NCBI RefSeq assembly: GCF_000307855.1
Contig: NZ_AJLR01000042.1
Coordinates: forward strand, 1 to 64,000
Length of the DNA: 64,000 nt
Direction: 5' to 3'
Source: Schinkia azotoformans LMG 9581
Lineage (GTDB): Bacteria > Bacillota > Bacilli > Bacillales > Bacillaceae_J
Under the pieces are notes generated by a model. The model saw nothing but the letters and a program-made list of their open reading frames with translations. It searched no databases and was not told where the DNA came from. Both the position numbers and the translations under genes were made by a program. This document shows positions 53,515 to 63,042 of this stretch, piece by piece; the stretch's first letter is position 1, and the number at the start of each line of letters is the position of its first letter.

Positions 53515-55201
53515 TATTAAAGATAGTAAAGCCTATCAGTATTGTCTATGGTGCTTAGAGGATGATAATCAATTAGTTGGTAAATATGTGAAAAAACAAG
53601 CTAAAGCATGGATTGATATTGTGAATGGTCATAATGAAGAGGCTAGTATTGATGAGAAAATGTTCAATAAGGTTTGTGGGATATTAAAATTAATGGTGCA
53701 TCCAGACTTAGGTGTTAGTATTTATGAGGGCATGGAAAATTATCAATGGTTTTTTGTTGTAGCTACACTTTGTACTATCAATAAAGAAGATAATGCTAGA
53801 TATTATGAAACAAGTTTACTTGAAATCAGTAGAAAGAATTATAAGACATTCGGTAGTGCAATTGTATTTATTATTGGCATGTTGCTTGAGCCAAAGTTTT
53901 CTCGGTTATTTAGTGTAGCACCTGATTATAAATTATCGTCTGAATTGAAGTTAGCCGTTAGAAAAATCATTAAATCAAGTCCATCATTAGAGGATAGATT
54001 TAAAATTAAACGAGATATGGTTGAATGTAAACTAACTGATATTGAATACACTCCATTAGCTTATTCTAATGATGGAATGGATGGTAAATTAGCAAATATT
54101 TTCTTAGCGGATGAAGCGGGAATATTGGACGATTATCCAATCGAGGCAATGAGATCATCACAAATAACATTAAAGAATAAATTAGGAATTATTATTAGTA
54201 CACAATATCCAAATGACAATAATGTGATGCTAACTGAAATTGATTATGCAAAACGTGTATTAGATGGACTTGTTGAAAATAAAAGATATTTTAGTTTACT
54301 GTATGAGCCTGATGAGGAAATCAGGAAACAATGGGAACATAATGATTTGGTTATTTATCAATCGAATCCTGTTGCAGTAGATAATAATAATGTATTTAAA
54401 GCCATAGTTGATAAAAGAACTATGGCTATTTTGTATGAATCAAAACGTGAGAATTATCTATGTAAGCATAACAATATCAAGTACAAAGGCATTGGTGCAG
54501 ATGGCTATGTATCAAGTGATCAAATTAAAGCATGTAAAGCAGATAAAGAGTGGGATTGGAAAGGAAAGTCTGTTTACATCGGTGCTGATGGTGCCGAAAG
54601 TTATGACAATTCTTCAATTTGTATGCTTGGATATGATGAAAATACTGGTTTTGTGCATTCAAAAACATGGTGTTTTATTCAAGAGGATTACATTGAAGAT
54701 AAAAGTAAACGTGAAAAATTCGACTATAGAAAATCAATTCAAGATGGTAATACAATAGTTTGCGGTGAAAGTGTACTTGATTATGCTCAATTTGAACAAT
54801 TTGTAGTTAATTTACAACATGAATATGGAGTAAATATTGTTGGGATTGGGTACGACATACGAAATTTAAGAAATTCTGCTCAAAAATGGGATCGTGATCA
54901 TGGGTTGGTAACGATTGAAGTAAAGCAACATAGTAGTGTTTTACATCCAACAATTAAATGGCTTAAAGAGTTGATATTAGAGAAAAGATTCTCATATTAT
55001 AACAATTTGGTCTATGAAAATAACTTTACTAACTGTAGACAAACAGAAGATACAAACTTAAATAAGTACATAAACAAAAAAGTAAGTGTTAAGACCGCAG
55101 GTAAAGTAGATATGGTTTTTGCAACCATTAACGCACTATATCTGTTGATGGATGATGTAATTATTAATCCAGAATCAGATTGGTCAATACAAGTTATTTA
55201 G
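53507..55201 (+). CDS. terL: Terminase large subunit
   Basis: About 564 residues. ATPase domain: SRKNYKTFGSAIVFIIGML near 108-126 (Walker A region), LADEAGILDDYPIEAMRSSQ near 200 (Walker B plus catalytic Glu). RNase H-like nuclease domain: VYIGADGAESYDNSS near 355 (metal Asp) and later acidic residues GIGYDIRN. It packages DNA into the prohead, using cos-type cleavage if the HNH inference holds. The ATG at 53507 lies within the terS end; the upstream GTG codons are inside terS. Confidence 0.93.
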   Translation: MGNIKDSKAYQYCLWCLEDDNQLVGKYVKKQAKAWIDIVNGHNEEASIDEKMFNKVCGILKLMVHPDLGVSIYEGMENYQWFFVVATLCTINKEDNARYYETSLLEISRKNYKTFGSAIVFIIGMLLEPKFSRLFSVAPDYKLSSELKLAVRKIIKSSPSLEDRFKIKRDMVECKLTDIEYTPLAYSNDGMDGKLANIFLADEAGILDDYPIEAMRSSQITLKNKLGIIISTQYPNDNNVMLTEIDYAKRVLDGLVENKRYFSLLYEPDEEIRKQWEHNDLVIYQSNPVAVDNNNVFKAIVDKRTMAILYESKRENYLCKHNNIKYKGIGADGYVSSDQIKACKADKEWDWKGKSVYIGADGAESYDNSSICMLGYDENTGFVHSKTWCFIQEDYIEDKSKREKFDYRKSIQDGNTIVCGESVLDYAQFEQFVVNLQHEYGVNIVGIGYDIRNLRNSAQKWDRDHGLVTIEVKQHSSVLHPTIKWLKELILEKRFSYYNNLVYENNFTNCRQTEDTNLNKYINKKVSVKTAGKVDMVFATINALYLLMDDVIINPESDWSIQVI

Positions 55202-55218
55202 TAGAAAGGGGTGAGAAA

Positions 55219-56451
55219 ATGGGATGGATACAACGTTTTAAAGAGTGGCGAGAGTATGAAATGAGAGCAGCAACACTAGAGGAATTGATTCTTCAAGCAG
55301 GAATTGGTGTTGATACAATTACGAAAGAACAAGCACTAAACATACCTTCTGTAGCTGGTTGTGTTGAAATCATTAGTAATACAGTTGCCATGTTGCCAAT
55401 TAATTTATATAAGGATGAAAATGGTCAAGTTTCTATAGTTGATAATGATGTTCGGGTACGATTATTGAATGATGATACCAAAGATACCTTAAATGCTTAT
55501 CAATTTAAGAAACAATTGATTGAAGATTACTTATTAGTTGGTAATGGTTATGCGTATATAAACAAGGATAGAAACAAAGTAAAGAGCCTCCATTATGTTG
55601 ATGAGGTTAATGTATCTGTTAATAAGAATGTTGATCCAATTTTTAAAAGTTGTGATGTTCTTGTCAATGCCAATTTGTATCGAGACTTTGAGTTTCTAAA
55701 GTTAACTAGAAAAACAAAAGATGGTGTCACAGGTAAAGGAATTGTCAATGAACATAATGACATGCTTTCAGTTGCATATTTAACTATGAAGTATGAAAAG
55801 ATATTGCTCAAAACTGGAGGCAATAAGAAAGGGTTTCTAAAGTCACAAAAGAGATTAAGTGAAGAAGCATTAACTGCATTGAAAACAGCTTGGAATAATT
55901 TGTACAAAGACAATACTGAAAATGTAATCATTCTTAATGACGGAGTGGAATTTCAGGAAGCATCTAGTACATCTGTAGAAATGCAGATGAATGAGAATAA
56001 GCGTACAAATTCAGCAGAAGTAAGTAAATTATTTAGTGTTCCAATGGGGTTACTTGAAGGAAATGTCACCGATGACCAATACAAAAACTTTATCAAACTA
56101 TGTATATTGCCGATTCTGAAAGCATTTGAGACTGCTTTAAATAAAGATTTGTTACTTGAATCAGAGAAAGAACAATATTATTTTGCATTTGATACGAGGG
56201 AATTATTAAAAGGCGATATTGAAAAGTTGTATCGTGCTTATGAAATTGCAATTAAAAATGGTTTCATGCAATGGGATGAGGTTAGGTATGAGTTAAATTA
56301 TCGGCCATATGGATTGAACTTTATCAAACTTGGGTTGCAAGATGTTCTATACAACGTGGAAACGAAAGAAATTTACACTCCTAACACGAATAAAACATCT
56401 AATTTAGATAATTTACCTGCACCAGAAAGGGGTGATAAAGTTGAAAATTGA
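55219..56451 (+). CDS. Portal protein (HK97 family)
   Basis: About 410 residues. Typical elements are an N-terminal AGCVEIISNTVAMLPINLYKD stretch, the central GNGYAYINKDRNKV segment near 110, and a helical C-terminal part with SVPMGLLEGNVTDDQYKNFIKLCILPIL near 270. It forms the twelve-subunit DNA channel at one capsid vertex. ATG at 55219 after AAAGGGG; the in-frame 55180 start is inside terL. Confidence 0.92.
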   Translation: MGWIQRFKEWREYEMRAATLEELILQAGIGVDTITKEQALNIPSVAGCVEIISNTVAMLPINLYKDENGQVSIVDNDVRVRLLNDDTKDTLNAYQFKKQLIEDYLLVGNGYAYINKDRNKVKSLHYVDEVNVSVNKNVDPIFKSCDVLVNANLYRDFEFLKLTRKTKDGVTGKGIVNEHNDMLSVAYLTMKYEKILLKTGGNKKGFLKSQKRLSEEALTALKTAWNNLYKDNTENVIILNDGVEFQEASSTSVEMQMNENKRTNSAEVSKLFSVPMGLLEGNVTDDQYKNFIKLCILPILKAFETALNKDLLLESEKEQYYFAFDTRELLKGDIEKLYRAYEIAIKNGFMQWDEVRYELNYRPYGLNFIKLGLQDVLYNVETKEIYTPNTNKTSNLDNLPAPERGDKVEN

Positions 56452-57058
56452 AATTAGGAATGACTCTGTGAAATTAGAAGGTTACGTCAATGCAGTAGAA
56501 AGATTTAGTCGCCAGATTCCTAGTATTAGAGGGAAGTTTATTGAGCAAATTGTTCCTAAAACTTTTGAAAGAGCATTGTCAAAAGGAAATGATGTTGAAT
56601 TAAGATTTAACCATCGCCCAGATAGAGTATTAGGCTCAATGAAACAAGGGAATTTAACACTTTATGAAGATAACATTGGACTACGTGCCCAATGTATTGT
56701 TACTGATCAAGAAGTCATTGAACTTGCTAAAAAAGCAGAATTACGAGGTTGGAGTTTTGGTTTTGTCGCTACTAAAGACCGTTGGGAAGACGGGGATGGA
56801 ATACAAAAGAGATACATAGAAGATATGGACTTATTGGAAGTTAGTTTACTTTCAGTTACACCTGCTTATGTTGGAACTTCTGTCGAATCTAGAAATGGAG
56901 AAACTTACATAATTGAGTCAAGAAATGAAGAATTTAATGCAACAGTTGAAGATTTAACAGAACAAATTAATGAAGATAGGGAAGAACCAAAACCAATTGA
57001 TTATTCCTTAATTGAACAAGAAATTGAATATTTCAAGTTGAAACAAAGAGGATGCTAG
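56441..57058 (+). CDS. HK97-type prohead protease (peptidase S78)
   Basis: About 205 residues. The catalytic histidine is in LRFNHRPDRVLGSM near 63, the serine in LEVSLLSVTPAYVGT near 140. It cleaves the delta domain of the capsid protein during maturation. The TTG at 56441 has AAAGGGGTG at good spacing; GTG at 56432 is part of that site. It overlaps the portal stop. A terminator overlaps its 3' end. Confidence 0.9.
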   Translation: MKIEIRNDSVKLEGYVNAVERFSRQIPSIRGKFIEQIVPKTFERALSKGNDVELRFNHRPDRVLGSMKQGNLTLYEDNIGLRAQCIVTDQEVIELAKKAELRGWSFGFVATKDRWEDGDGIQKRYIEDMDLLEVSLLSVTPAYVGTSVESRNGETYIIESRNEEFNATVEDLTEQINEDREEPKPIDYSLIEQEIEYFKLKQRGC

Positions 57059-57078
57059 TAAATTAGTATTCTCTTTTT
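57048..57078 (+). terminator. Terminator between protease and capsid genes
   Basis: GAGGATGCTA / TAGTATTCTC 10-base stem (two G-U pairs) and T5, starting inside the last codons of the protease gene. Confidence 0.75.
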
Positions 57079-57124
57079 ATTTTATTAAAAAATATTAAGC
57101 CAATAGGCAGAAAGAGGTTATAAC

Positions 57125-58234
57125 ATGAAGGAATTAATTGAAAAGCGTAATGCATTAGTTGAAGAGATGGAAGGATTATTAAATACCGCTAAAACTGAAA
57201 CAAGAGCCTTTACTGAGGTAGAAACTAGTCGTATTGAAGAAATTAAGGCTGAAATTAGAGGACTTGACAACACAATTAAAGCTGAGGAGGAATTAAGAGC
57301 AATGGAGAAAAAGGTTGAGATCAAAGAAGAAAAGCAAGTAGAACAACGTGCATTAGATGAGGCTAATTTTATCAAGTTTATTAAAGGTGAAGAACGTGCT
57401 TTAGATGTTGCAAATAATGGTGGGGTTATTCCAACTACAATCGCTAACCGTATCATTGAAAAAGTAAAGGAATTATCACCAATTTATTCAATGGCTACTG
57501 TTTTTAATGTAGGTGGTGATTTAGTATTTCCTGTTTATGATGAAGTAAATTCAAGTATCGGGGCAGCTTATTCTGATGATTTAACTGAATTAACAGAAGG
57601 TACTGGTAAATTTACAACTGTAAAACTACAAAACTTTATTGTTGGTACCCTTGCAAAAGTATCTAAATCTTTAATTAATCGTACTGATTTTGATTTAGTT
57701 TCCTTTGTGATTGGTAAAGTTGCACAATCAATTGCTGATTTCTTAGAAAAAGAATTGATTGTTGGTACAACAGGAAAAATGGAAGGTATCGCTTCTACTA
57801 CAAATACTGTAACAACTTCAACTGTTGGTAAAGTTGTTGCTGATGACTTAATTGATCTACAAATGGCAGTACCAGAAGTATATCAAGGTAAAGCCGTATT
57901 TATTATGCACAAAAATACATTAAAAGGATTACGCAAATTAAAAGATAATGATGGTAATTACCTATTAACAAAAGATGTTGCAAATGGTTTCGGATGGAAT
58001 TTACTTGGTCGATCAGTTTATATTACTGAATCTGCTGATGAAGTTGCAACAGGAAAGAAAGCTATTTTCTATGGTGACATGAGTGGTCTTTATGTAAAAC
58101 TTGCTCAAAATGTTGAAGTTCAAGTATTAAACGAGAAATTTGCAACTCAACATGCTATCGGTGTAGTTGGTTATCTTGAAGCTGACTCTAAAGTTGTAGA
58201 AGGTCAAAAGATTGCAGCATTAGTAGTACAGTAA
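57125..58234 (+). CDS. Major capsid protein (HK97 family)
   Basis: 369 residues. The N-terminal about 100 residues are a coiled-coil delta domain (LIEKRNALVEEMEGLLNTAKTE...), the scaffold removed by the upstream protease. The HK97 fold follows (GGVIPTTIANRIIEKVKELSPIYSMATVFNVGGDLVFPVYDE), with the C-terminal LAQNVEVQVLNEKFATQHAIGVVGYLE strand. AAAGAGG precedes the ATG. Terminators lie on both sides of this gene. Confidence 0.94.
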   Translation: MKELIEKRNALVEEMEGLLNTAKTETRAFTEVETSRIEEIKAEIRGLDNTIKAEEELRAMEKKVEIKEEKQVEQRALDEANFIKFIKGEERALDVANNGGVIPTTIANRIIEKVKELSPIYSMATVFNVGGDLVFPVYDEVNSSIGAAYSDDLTELTEGTGKFTTVKLQNFIVGTLAKVSKSLINRTDFDLVSFVIGKVAQSIADFLEKELIVGTTGKMEGIASTTNTVTTSTVGKVVADDLIDLQMAVPEVYQGKAVFIMHKNTLKGLRKLKDNDGNYLLTKDVANGFGWNLLGRSVYITESADEVATGKKAIFYGDMSGLYVKLAQNVEVQVLNEKFATQHAIGVVGYLEADSKVVEGQKIAALVVQ

Positions 58235-58246
58235 TTAATTTAAATG

Positions 58247-58284
58247 CGGTGGTATGAGTTTTCACTTGTACCACTGTATTTTTT
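58247..58284 (+). terminator. Terminator after the capsid gene
   Basis: CGGTGGTA / TACCACTG stem, then TATTTTTT. An open frame that begins at 58244 runs through this hairpin, so the frame's true start is later. Confidence 0.78.
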
Positions 58285-58300
58285 AATGGGGTGGTGCAAT

Positions 58301-58585
58301 GTGAAAATTAGTGAAATTACAACACAAAATATTAAAGACTATGCACGAATTAGTTTTAATGATGATGATGAATTAATCAGTAATATTATGATTGCAGTTA
58401 AAGCGTATATCAAAAGTTATACAGGATTATCTGATGAAATAGTAGATACAAAAGAAGACTTGTCAATTGCTTTTATGATTTTATGTGCAGAAATGTACGA
58501 TAACCGAGAATTTACAGTCCAAAAAGATAAGGTTAATGTTGTTGTCCAATCTATATTAGATTTGTATTCGGTGAATTTATTATGA
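58301..58585 (+). CDS. Head-tail connector protein (gp6-like)
   Basis: About 94 residues, helical (ITTQNIKDYARISFNDDDELISNIMIAVKAYIKSYTGL...), matching the small HK97 gp6 / DNA packaging connector family that rings the portal. The GTG at 58301 has GGGGTGGTG upstream; the earlier in-frame ATG at 58244 is in a terminator hairpin. Its end overlaps the next start by four bases. Confidence 0.85.
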   Translation: MKISEITTQNIKDYARISFNDDDELISNIMIAVKAYIKSYTGLSDEIVDTKEDLSIAFMILCAEMYDNREFTVQKDKVNVVVQSILDLYSVNLL

Positions 58586-58902
58586 ATGCAGGATTATTTA
58601 GGAACAAAATAGTTATCCAATCGTTTTCTGAAAAAAAAGATGAACTTGGACAAATTTTAAAAGAATGGACTAATACTTATAATCTATGGGTGATGATTAG
58701 GACTATACAAGGGACTGAATATATTGAAGCATCTGCTACACAAAATCAGGATACAACACGTTTTGTAATTCGATTTATGAAGAATATTGAGCCAACTATG
58801 AGGATAGTGTACAAGAATAAAATCTATAATATTATCAGCGTTATCAATGATGATGAAGCTGATAAGACATTAACCATTATTGCGAAAAGTGGTGATAGTT
58901 AA
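58582..58902 (+). CDS. Head closure / head-tail joining protein
   Basis: 106 residues with the beta-barrel pattern of the SPP1 gp16-like head-tail joining family (MNAGLFRNKIVIQSFSEKKD, LWVMIRTIQGTEYIEA, VIRFMKNIEPTMRIVYKNKIYNIISVINDDE). Its start overlaps the preceding stop (ATGA) and its stop overlaps the next start. Confidence 0.87.
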   Translation: MNAGLFRNKIVIQSFSEKKDELGQILKEWTNTYNLWVMIRTIQGTEYIEASATQNQDTTRFVIRFMKNIEPTMRIVYKNKIYNIISVINDDEADKTLTIIAKSGDS

Positions 58903-59261
58903 TGGCTATTAGTATTGATGATTTATCAAAAGAAATTGCTAAACAACTTGAACAATATGCCAATGTGATTGAAGAGGAAATTGTAGTTGCTTCTGATGAG
59001 GTAACAAAAGAAGCGGTTAATAAATTAAAGCAAGAAAGTCCTAAATTAACTGGTGATTACCGCAAAGGTTGGACAAGAAAAAAAGAAGGTAATGGGTATG
59101 TAGTACATAATAAAACAGATTATCAGCTTACTCATTTACTCGAAAATGGGCATGTAAAACGTGGTGGAGGTAGAGTTGGAGCTAAAGTACACATAAGACC
59201 TGTAGAAGAAGAAACAATTAATGAGTTTGAGCAACGGATTGAGAAGGTGATTAAGTCATGA
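58902..59261 (+). CDS. HK97 gp10-like tail-joining protein
   Basis: 119 residues: an N-terminal helix followed by SPKLTGDYRKGWTRKKEGNGYVVHNKTDYQLTHLLENGHVKRGG. The LENGH...R-GG-R segment is characteristic of the HK97 gp10-like family at the head-tail interface. Overlaps the next gene by four bases. Confidence 0.87.
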   Translation: MAISIDDLSKEIAKQLEQYANVIEEEIVVASDEVTKEAVNKLKQESPKLTGDYRKGWTRKKEGNGYVVHNKTDYQLTHLLENGHVKRGGGRVGAKVHIRPVEEETINEFEQRIEKVIKS

Positions 59262-59569
59262 CATTAATCGAATTAAAAAATATCCTTGATGCTACAGGAT
59301 ATCCTGTGGCTTATTCACATTTCAATTCTCAACCAGTAACCCCATACATTTGTTATTTATCAACTAATTCTTCAAATTTTATGGCTGATAATAAAGTATA
59401 TTCCAAGTTTAATAATGTCCTAATTGAATTATATACGGATAAAAAGGATTTACAAGCAGAAAGAAAACTTGAGGATACTTTAGATCAACATGACATTCCT
59501 TATGAAACATCTGAATTATTTATTGATTCAGAGCAGTTATATCAAAAATTATATGAGGTGAATTTATAA
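59258..59569 (+). CDS. Tail terminator/completion-type protein
   Basis: 103 residues (TLIELKNILDATGYPVAYSH..., ending in a beta-rich segment). Position between the gp10-like gene and the tail tube gene and size fit the tail terminator/completion protein. The sequence itself is not diagnostic. Confidence 0.75.
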   Translation: MTLIELKNILDATGYPVAYSHFNSQPVTPYICYLSTNSSNFMADNKVYSKFNNVLIELYTDKKDLQAERKLEDTLDQHDIPYETSELFIDSEQLYQKLYEVNL

Positions 59570-60135
59570 TGAGCGAAAATAAAGTACAATATGGTTTAAA
59601 AAATGTGCATTATGCAACATATACGGTTAATGCAGGTGTAATTACTTATACTACACCAGTAAAAATTCCCGGTGGTGTTAGTTTAACTCTTAACCCAAGA
59701 GGGGAATTAGTGGAATTTTATGCCGATGATATGCTTTATTACTCAGCAAGTAATAATCAAGGTTATGATGGAACACTATCTATTGCAGCAATTAATCAAC
59801 AATTTGCAATTGATTGTTTAGGCGAGGAATTAGATGAAACAGACGGAGTTTTAACAGAAAAGTCTTCAGGTAAAGGTAAACCATTTGCCTTATTGTTTGA
59901 ATTTGATGGAGATCAAAAGGCGACTCGTCATGTTCTATATTCTTGCACTGCAAACAGACCAAATGTAACAGGGAATACGAAAACAAATACTGCTGAACCA
60001 CAACCTAGTGAACTAACGTTCGTTGCAAGTCCTAGAGAGACAGATTTAGCAGTAAAAACTAAGACTACTGCAACAACAACTGAAGGAATTTACAATGCTT
60101 GGTATTCTTCAGTTTACGAAAAAGCAGGTGCTTAA
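59569..60135 (+). CDS. Major tail (tube) protein, phi13-type
   Basis: 188 residues, beta-rich. The start MSENKVQYGLKNVHYATYTV with LTLNPRGELVEFYADDMLYYSA and NRPNVTGNTKTNTAEPQPSELTF is the phi13-type major tail protein signature. It forms the tail tube around the tape measure. The ribosome binding site GAGGTG lies in the upstream gene end. Confidence 0.92.
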   Translation: MSENKVQYGLKNVHYATYTVNAGVITYTTPVKIPGGVSLTLNPRGELVEFYADDMLYYSASNNQGYDGTLSIAAINQQFAIDCLGEELDETDGVLTEKSSGKGKPFALLFEFDGDQKATRHVLYSCTANRPNVTGNTKTNTAEPQPSELTFVASPRETDLAVKTKTTATTTEGIYNAWYSSVYEKAGA

Positions 60136-60138
60136 TAA

Positions 60139-60495
60139 ATGGAAAAAACAGTAACAATTGATGGAAAAAAAGTAAGATTTAAGTCAACTGGTGCAACTGC
60201 TTTAAGATATAAAGCACAATTTAAGAAAGACTACTTTTCTGAAATTCTAAAATTAAATCAGCTTAGTAAATTAAAAGTTGATAAGAATAGTCAGCTAGAT
60301 TTAGATAATGTTGAATTGGATAATGTTGACTTCGAAGTTTTTTTTAATATCACTTGGTCACTCGCTAAAACTGCTGATAATTCTATACCTGATCCATTGA
60401 CATGGTTAGATGGGTTTGACGTGTTTCCAATTTTAGATATTATCCCAGAGTTAACAGATATGATTGTGGAGAGTATACAAGCTAAAAAAAAGTAG
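60139..60495 (+). CDS. Tail assembly chaperone (gpG-like)
   Basis: 118 residues, starting MEKTVTIDGKKVRFKSTGAT, matching the gpG-type chaperone that coats the tape measure during tail assembly. It ends in AAA AAA AAG TAG, a slippery sequence. The -1 frame continues for 67 codons, giving the longer fusion described in the next entry. Confidence 0.88.
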   Translation: MEKTVTIDGKKVRFKSTGATALRYKAQFKKDYFSEILKLNQLSKLKVDKNSQLDLDNVELDNVDFEVFFNITWSLAKTADNSIPDPLTWLDGFDVFPILDIIPELTDMIVESIQAKKK

Positions 60496-60695
60496 AGAGT
60501 GGGGCGGGCAGTGGTGAGGAGATTACTACTGATACGCTCCTTATTTTATGTAAAAGATGCGGATTAAATATTGAAGATATGGAAGACATGACAATTGGAA
60601 TGTGTATGGATTACATTGATGAGTTTGTTGAAATGAATACATCAAATGAAGATAAAGTTAGAATGGCTAGGCAAGCGGAATTTGATTCTTTTTAA
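60139..60695 (+). CDS. Tail assembly chaperone fusion (gpGT-like) by -1 frameshift
   Basis: A slip at A-AAA-AAG (60486-60492) joins the upstream frame to the -1 frame, which continues VESGAGSGEEITTDTLLILC... and ends at TAA 60693-60695, giving about 185 residues. The T-part (DTLLILCKRCGLNIEDMEDMTIGMCMDYIDEF) is a coherent helical domain. This is the standard tail chaperone arrangement of siphoviruses, in which G and GT are made in a fixed ratio. No separate start codon with a ribosome binding site exists for the second part. Confidence 0.85.
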
Positions 60696-60711
60696 AAAGT
60701 GAGGTGAGAAC

Positions 60712-63042
60712 ATGGCGGGAAAAATTAAGGGAATTACAATAAGTATTGGCGGTGAAACGACTGGACTTCAAAAGGCATTGAAAGATGTGAATAAGCGTAG
60801 TCAAGACTTATCAAAAGAATTAAAATCTGTTGACCGTCTACTTAAATTAAATCCAAATAATGTTGAGTTAGTTGCCCAAAAACAAAAATTATTGACTGAC
60901 CAAATACAAGCAACAAAAGATAAATTGGATCAATTAAAACAAGCTGAAAAACAAGTGCAACAACAATTTGAACGTGGTGATATTAGTGCAGAACAATATA
61001 GGGAGTTTCAGCGTGAATTGGTTGCAACTCAAGGAAAATTAGATGGTTTAAAAAATAAATTAGCGGGTTTAGAACAAGAACAAAAAAACGCTGCTGAATC
61101 TACTAAACAATTAGAAACATTATTCAAATCTACAGGAAAAAGTGTTGATGATTTTGCAGATGTTTTAGGTAATCAACTAACTAGAGCGATTAAAAATGGT
61201 ACAGCAAATTCTAAACAGCTTGATGATGCGTTACAAAAAATTGGACAAGAAGCACTTGGAACAAATGTTGATTTAGACAAAATGAGAAAGGCTTTAGCAT
61301 CTATAGATGATGGTGCTTCAATAAAGAGCGTAAAAAAGGAATTAGGTCAATTGTCCAAAGAGGCTGAACAAGCCGAATCATCCGTTAAAGAGTTAGGGAA
61401 TGAATTAGCAGGATTAGCTGGTGGACTTGTAGCCGGTGGTGGAATAGCTGGTGTTGTTAGTCAAGCACTTGATACATCAGGTATTAATACTAAAATTGAT
61501 ATCATATTTGACGTGCCGGAAGAATCTAAAAAGGCTGTTAAACACGCTGTTATGGATATACAAGCATATGGGGTGGATGCAGAAGCAGCGTTAGAAGGTG
61601 CTCGTAGACAATGGGCACTTAATAAAAATGTGAGTGATGAAGTAAACCGTTCCGTTGTAGAAGGTGCAGGAGCAATTGCATCAGCGTTCAGTGGTATTGA
61701 TTTTACTGAGTTAATTCAGGAAACGAATGAAATATCAAGTGAATTAAAAATTACTAACGAGGAAGCATTAGGACTGACAAATGCGCTGTTGAAGATGGGA
61801 TTTCCTCCCGAACAATTAGATATCATAGCGGAATACGGTGGACAATTACAAAGAGCAGGTTATAACGCAGAAGAAATTCAAGCGATATTGAAAGCTGGTG
61901 TAGATACTGGCAGTTGGAATATTGATAATCTTTTGGATGGATTAAAGGAAGGTCGTATTCGTGTTGCTGAATTTGGTGAAGAAGTACCTAAAGCTTTATC
62001 TGAATTAATTGAAGGTACTAATATATCTTCTGAGCAATTGCAAAAATGGGGTAGAGATGTAGCAAAAGGTGGAGAAGATGGCTCTATAGCAATGAATGAA
62101 ATTGCAAATGCTTTAAATAGTATTGAAGATGAAACCAAAAAGAATCTTATCGGAGTACAAATTTTTGGCACGATGTATGAAGATCAAGGACAAAACGTTA
62201 TTGATACATTATTGAATGCAAATGCTGAAATAGTTGATTTAAAGCAGAATCAAGAAGGCTTAAATGACACTATATCAAAGATTGATGCAGACCCAGTAGT
62301 TAAAATGAAACAGGCTATGTCCGATTTAAAAATAGCATTAGAACCAATACTATCTGTTATCGCTTCTGTAGTTTCAGCAATAGCAGGATGGATTTCAGAA
62401 AATCCAAAACTAGCAGCTACAATAACTGCAATTGTATCAGCGATTGGTATCATTTCAGGTGCAGTATTAGCATTAACACCCATCATTTCTGCAATTACAA
62501 GTGCTTTACCGATACTTGGAGTAGCATTTACTGCATTAACTGGACCCGTTGGAATTGCAGTGGCATCAGTATTAGGAATTATTGCTATCGGTACAACGCT
62601 GATTAAAAACTGGGACACAATTAAAGAAAAAGCATCAGCATTAAGGGAGAAAATTGCCAATTTATTTAAAGGCATTAAGTGGGAACTCCCAAAAATAAAA
62701 CTTCCGCATTTTAGTTTATCAGGTAAATTTGACTTAATGCCACCTGACATTTCTGTTCCAAAAATAAAAGTAGATTGGTATAGGGATGGAGGTTTATTCC
62801 CTGCCAATAGTCCACGTTTAGTAGGTATGGGTGATGCAAATGTACCAGAAGCAGCACTTCCTTTATCTGATGCAGTTCTAGGAAAAATTGCAAGTATGAT
62901 TAGTGACAGAATGAATGGTGGCAACGGTGGAAATGTCATTGTTCAACAAATGGTTGTACGTGAGGATAATGATATTAAATTAATAGCAAGAGAGTTATTT
63001 AATTTAGTCGAATTACGGAAAAGAGGTGTTGGCATTGTCTAA
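60712..63042 (+). CDS. Tape measure protein
   Basis: 776 residues. A long N-terminal coiled coil (about 10-130, LKDVNKRSQDLSKELKSVDRLLKLNPNNVEL...) is followed by helical repeats, a hydrophobic stretch with several membrane-like segments (about 540-640, ILSVIASVVSAIAGW, ITAIVSAIGIISGAVLALTPI, VAFTALTGPVGIAVASVLGII), and a C-terminal part with PEAALPLSD. It sets tail length, perhaps about 110-120 nm at 0.15 nm per residue (inference). GAGGTGAG precedes the ATG. Confidence 0.94.
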   Translation: MAGKIKGITISIGGETTGLQKALKDVNKRSQDLSKELKSVDRLLKLNPNNVELVAQKQKLLTDQIQATKDKLDQLKQAEKQVQQQFERGDISAEQYREFQRELVATQGKLDGLKNKLAGLEQEQKNAAESTKQLETLFKSTGKSVDDFADVLGNQLTRAIKNGTANSKQLDDALQKIGQEALGTNVDLDKMRKALASIDDGASIKSVKKELGQLSKEAEQAESSVKELGNELAGLAGGLVAGGGIAGVVSQALDTSGINTKIDIIFDVPEESKKAVKHAVMDIQAYGVDAEAALEGARRQWALNKNVSDEVNRSVVEGAGAIASAFSGIDFTELIQETNEISSELKITNEEALGLTNALLKMGFPPEQLDIIAEYGGQLQRAGYNAEEIQAILKAGVDTGSWNIDNLLDGLKEGRIRVAEFGEEVPKALSELIEGTNISSEQLQKWGRDVAKGGEDGSIAMNEIANALNSIEDETKKNLIGVQIFGTMYEDQGQNVIDTLLNANAEIVDLKQNQEGLNDTISKIDADPVVKMKQAMSDLKIALEPILSVIASVVSAIAGWISENPKLAATITAIVSAIGIISGAVLALTPIISAITSALPILGVAFTALTGPVGIAVASVLGIIAIGTTLIKNWDTIKEKASALREKIANLFKGIKWELPKIKLPHFSLSGKFDLMPPDISVPKIKVDWYRDGGLFPANSPRLVGMGDANVPEAALPLSDAVLGKIASMISDRMNGGNGGNVIVQQMVVREDNDIKLIARELFNLVELRKRGVGIV

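Noticed and set aside
58244-58300. N-terminal extension of the head-tail connector from an ATG at 58244
   Set aside because: The segment forms the capsid-gene terminator hairpin with a T run; GTG at 58301 has the ribosome binding site and the family N-terminus.
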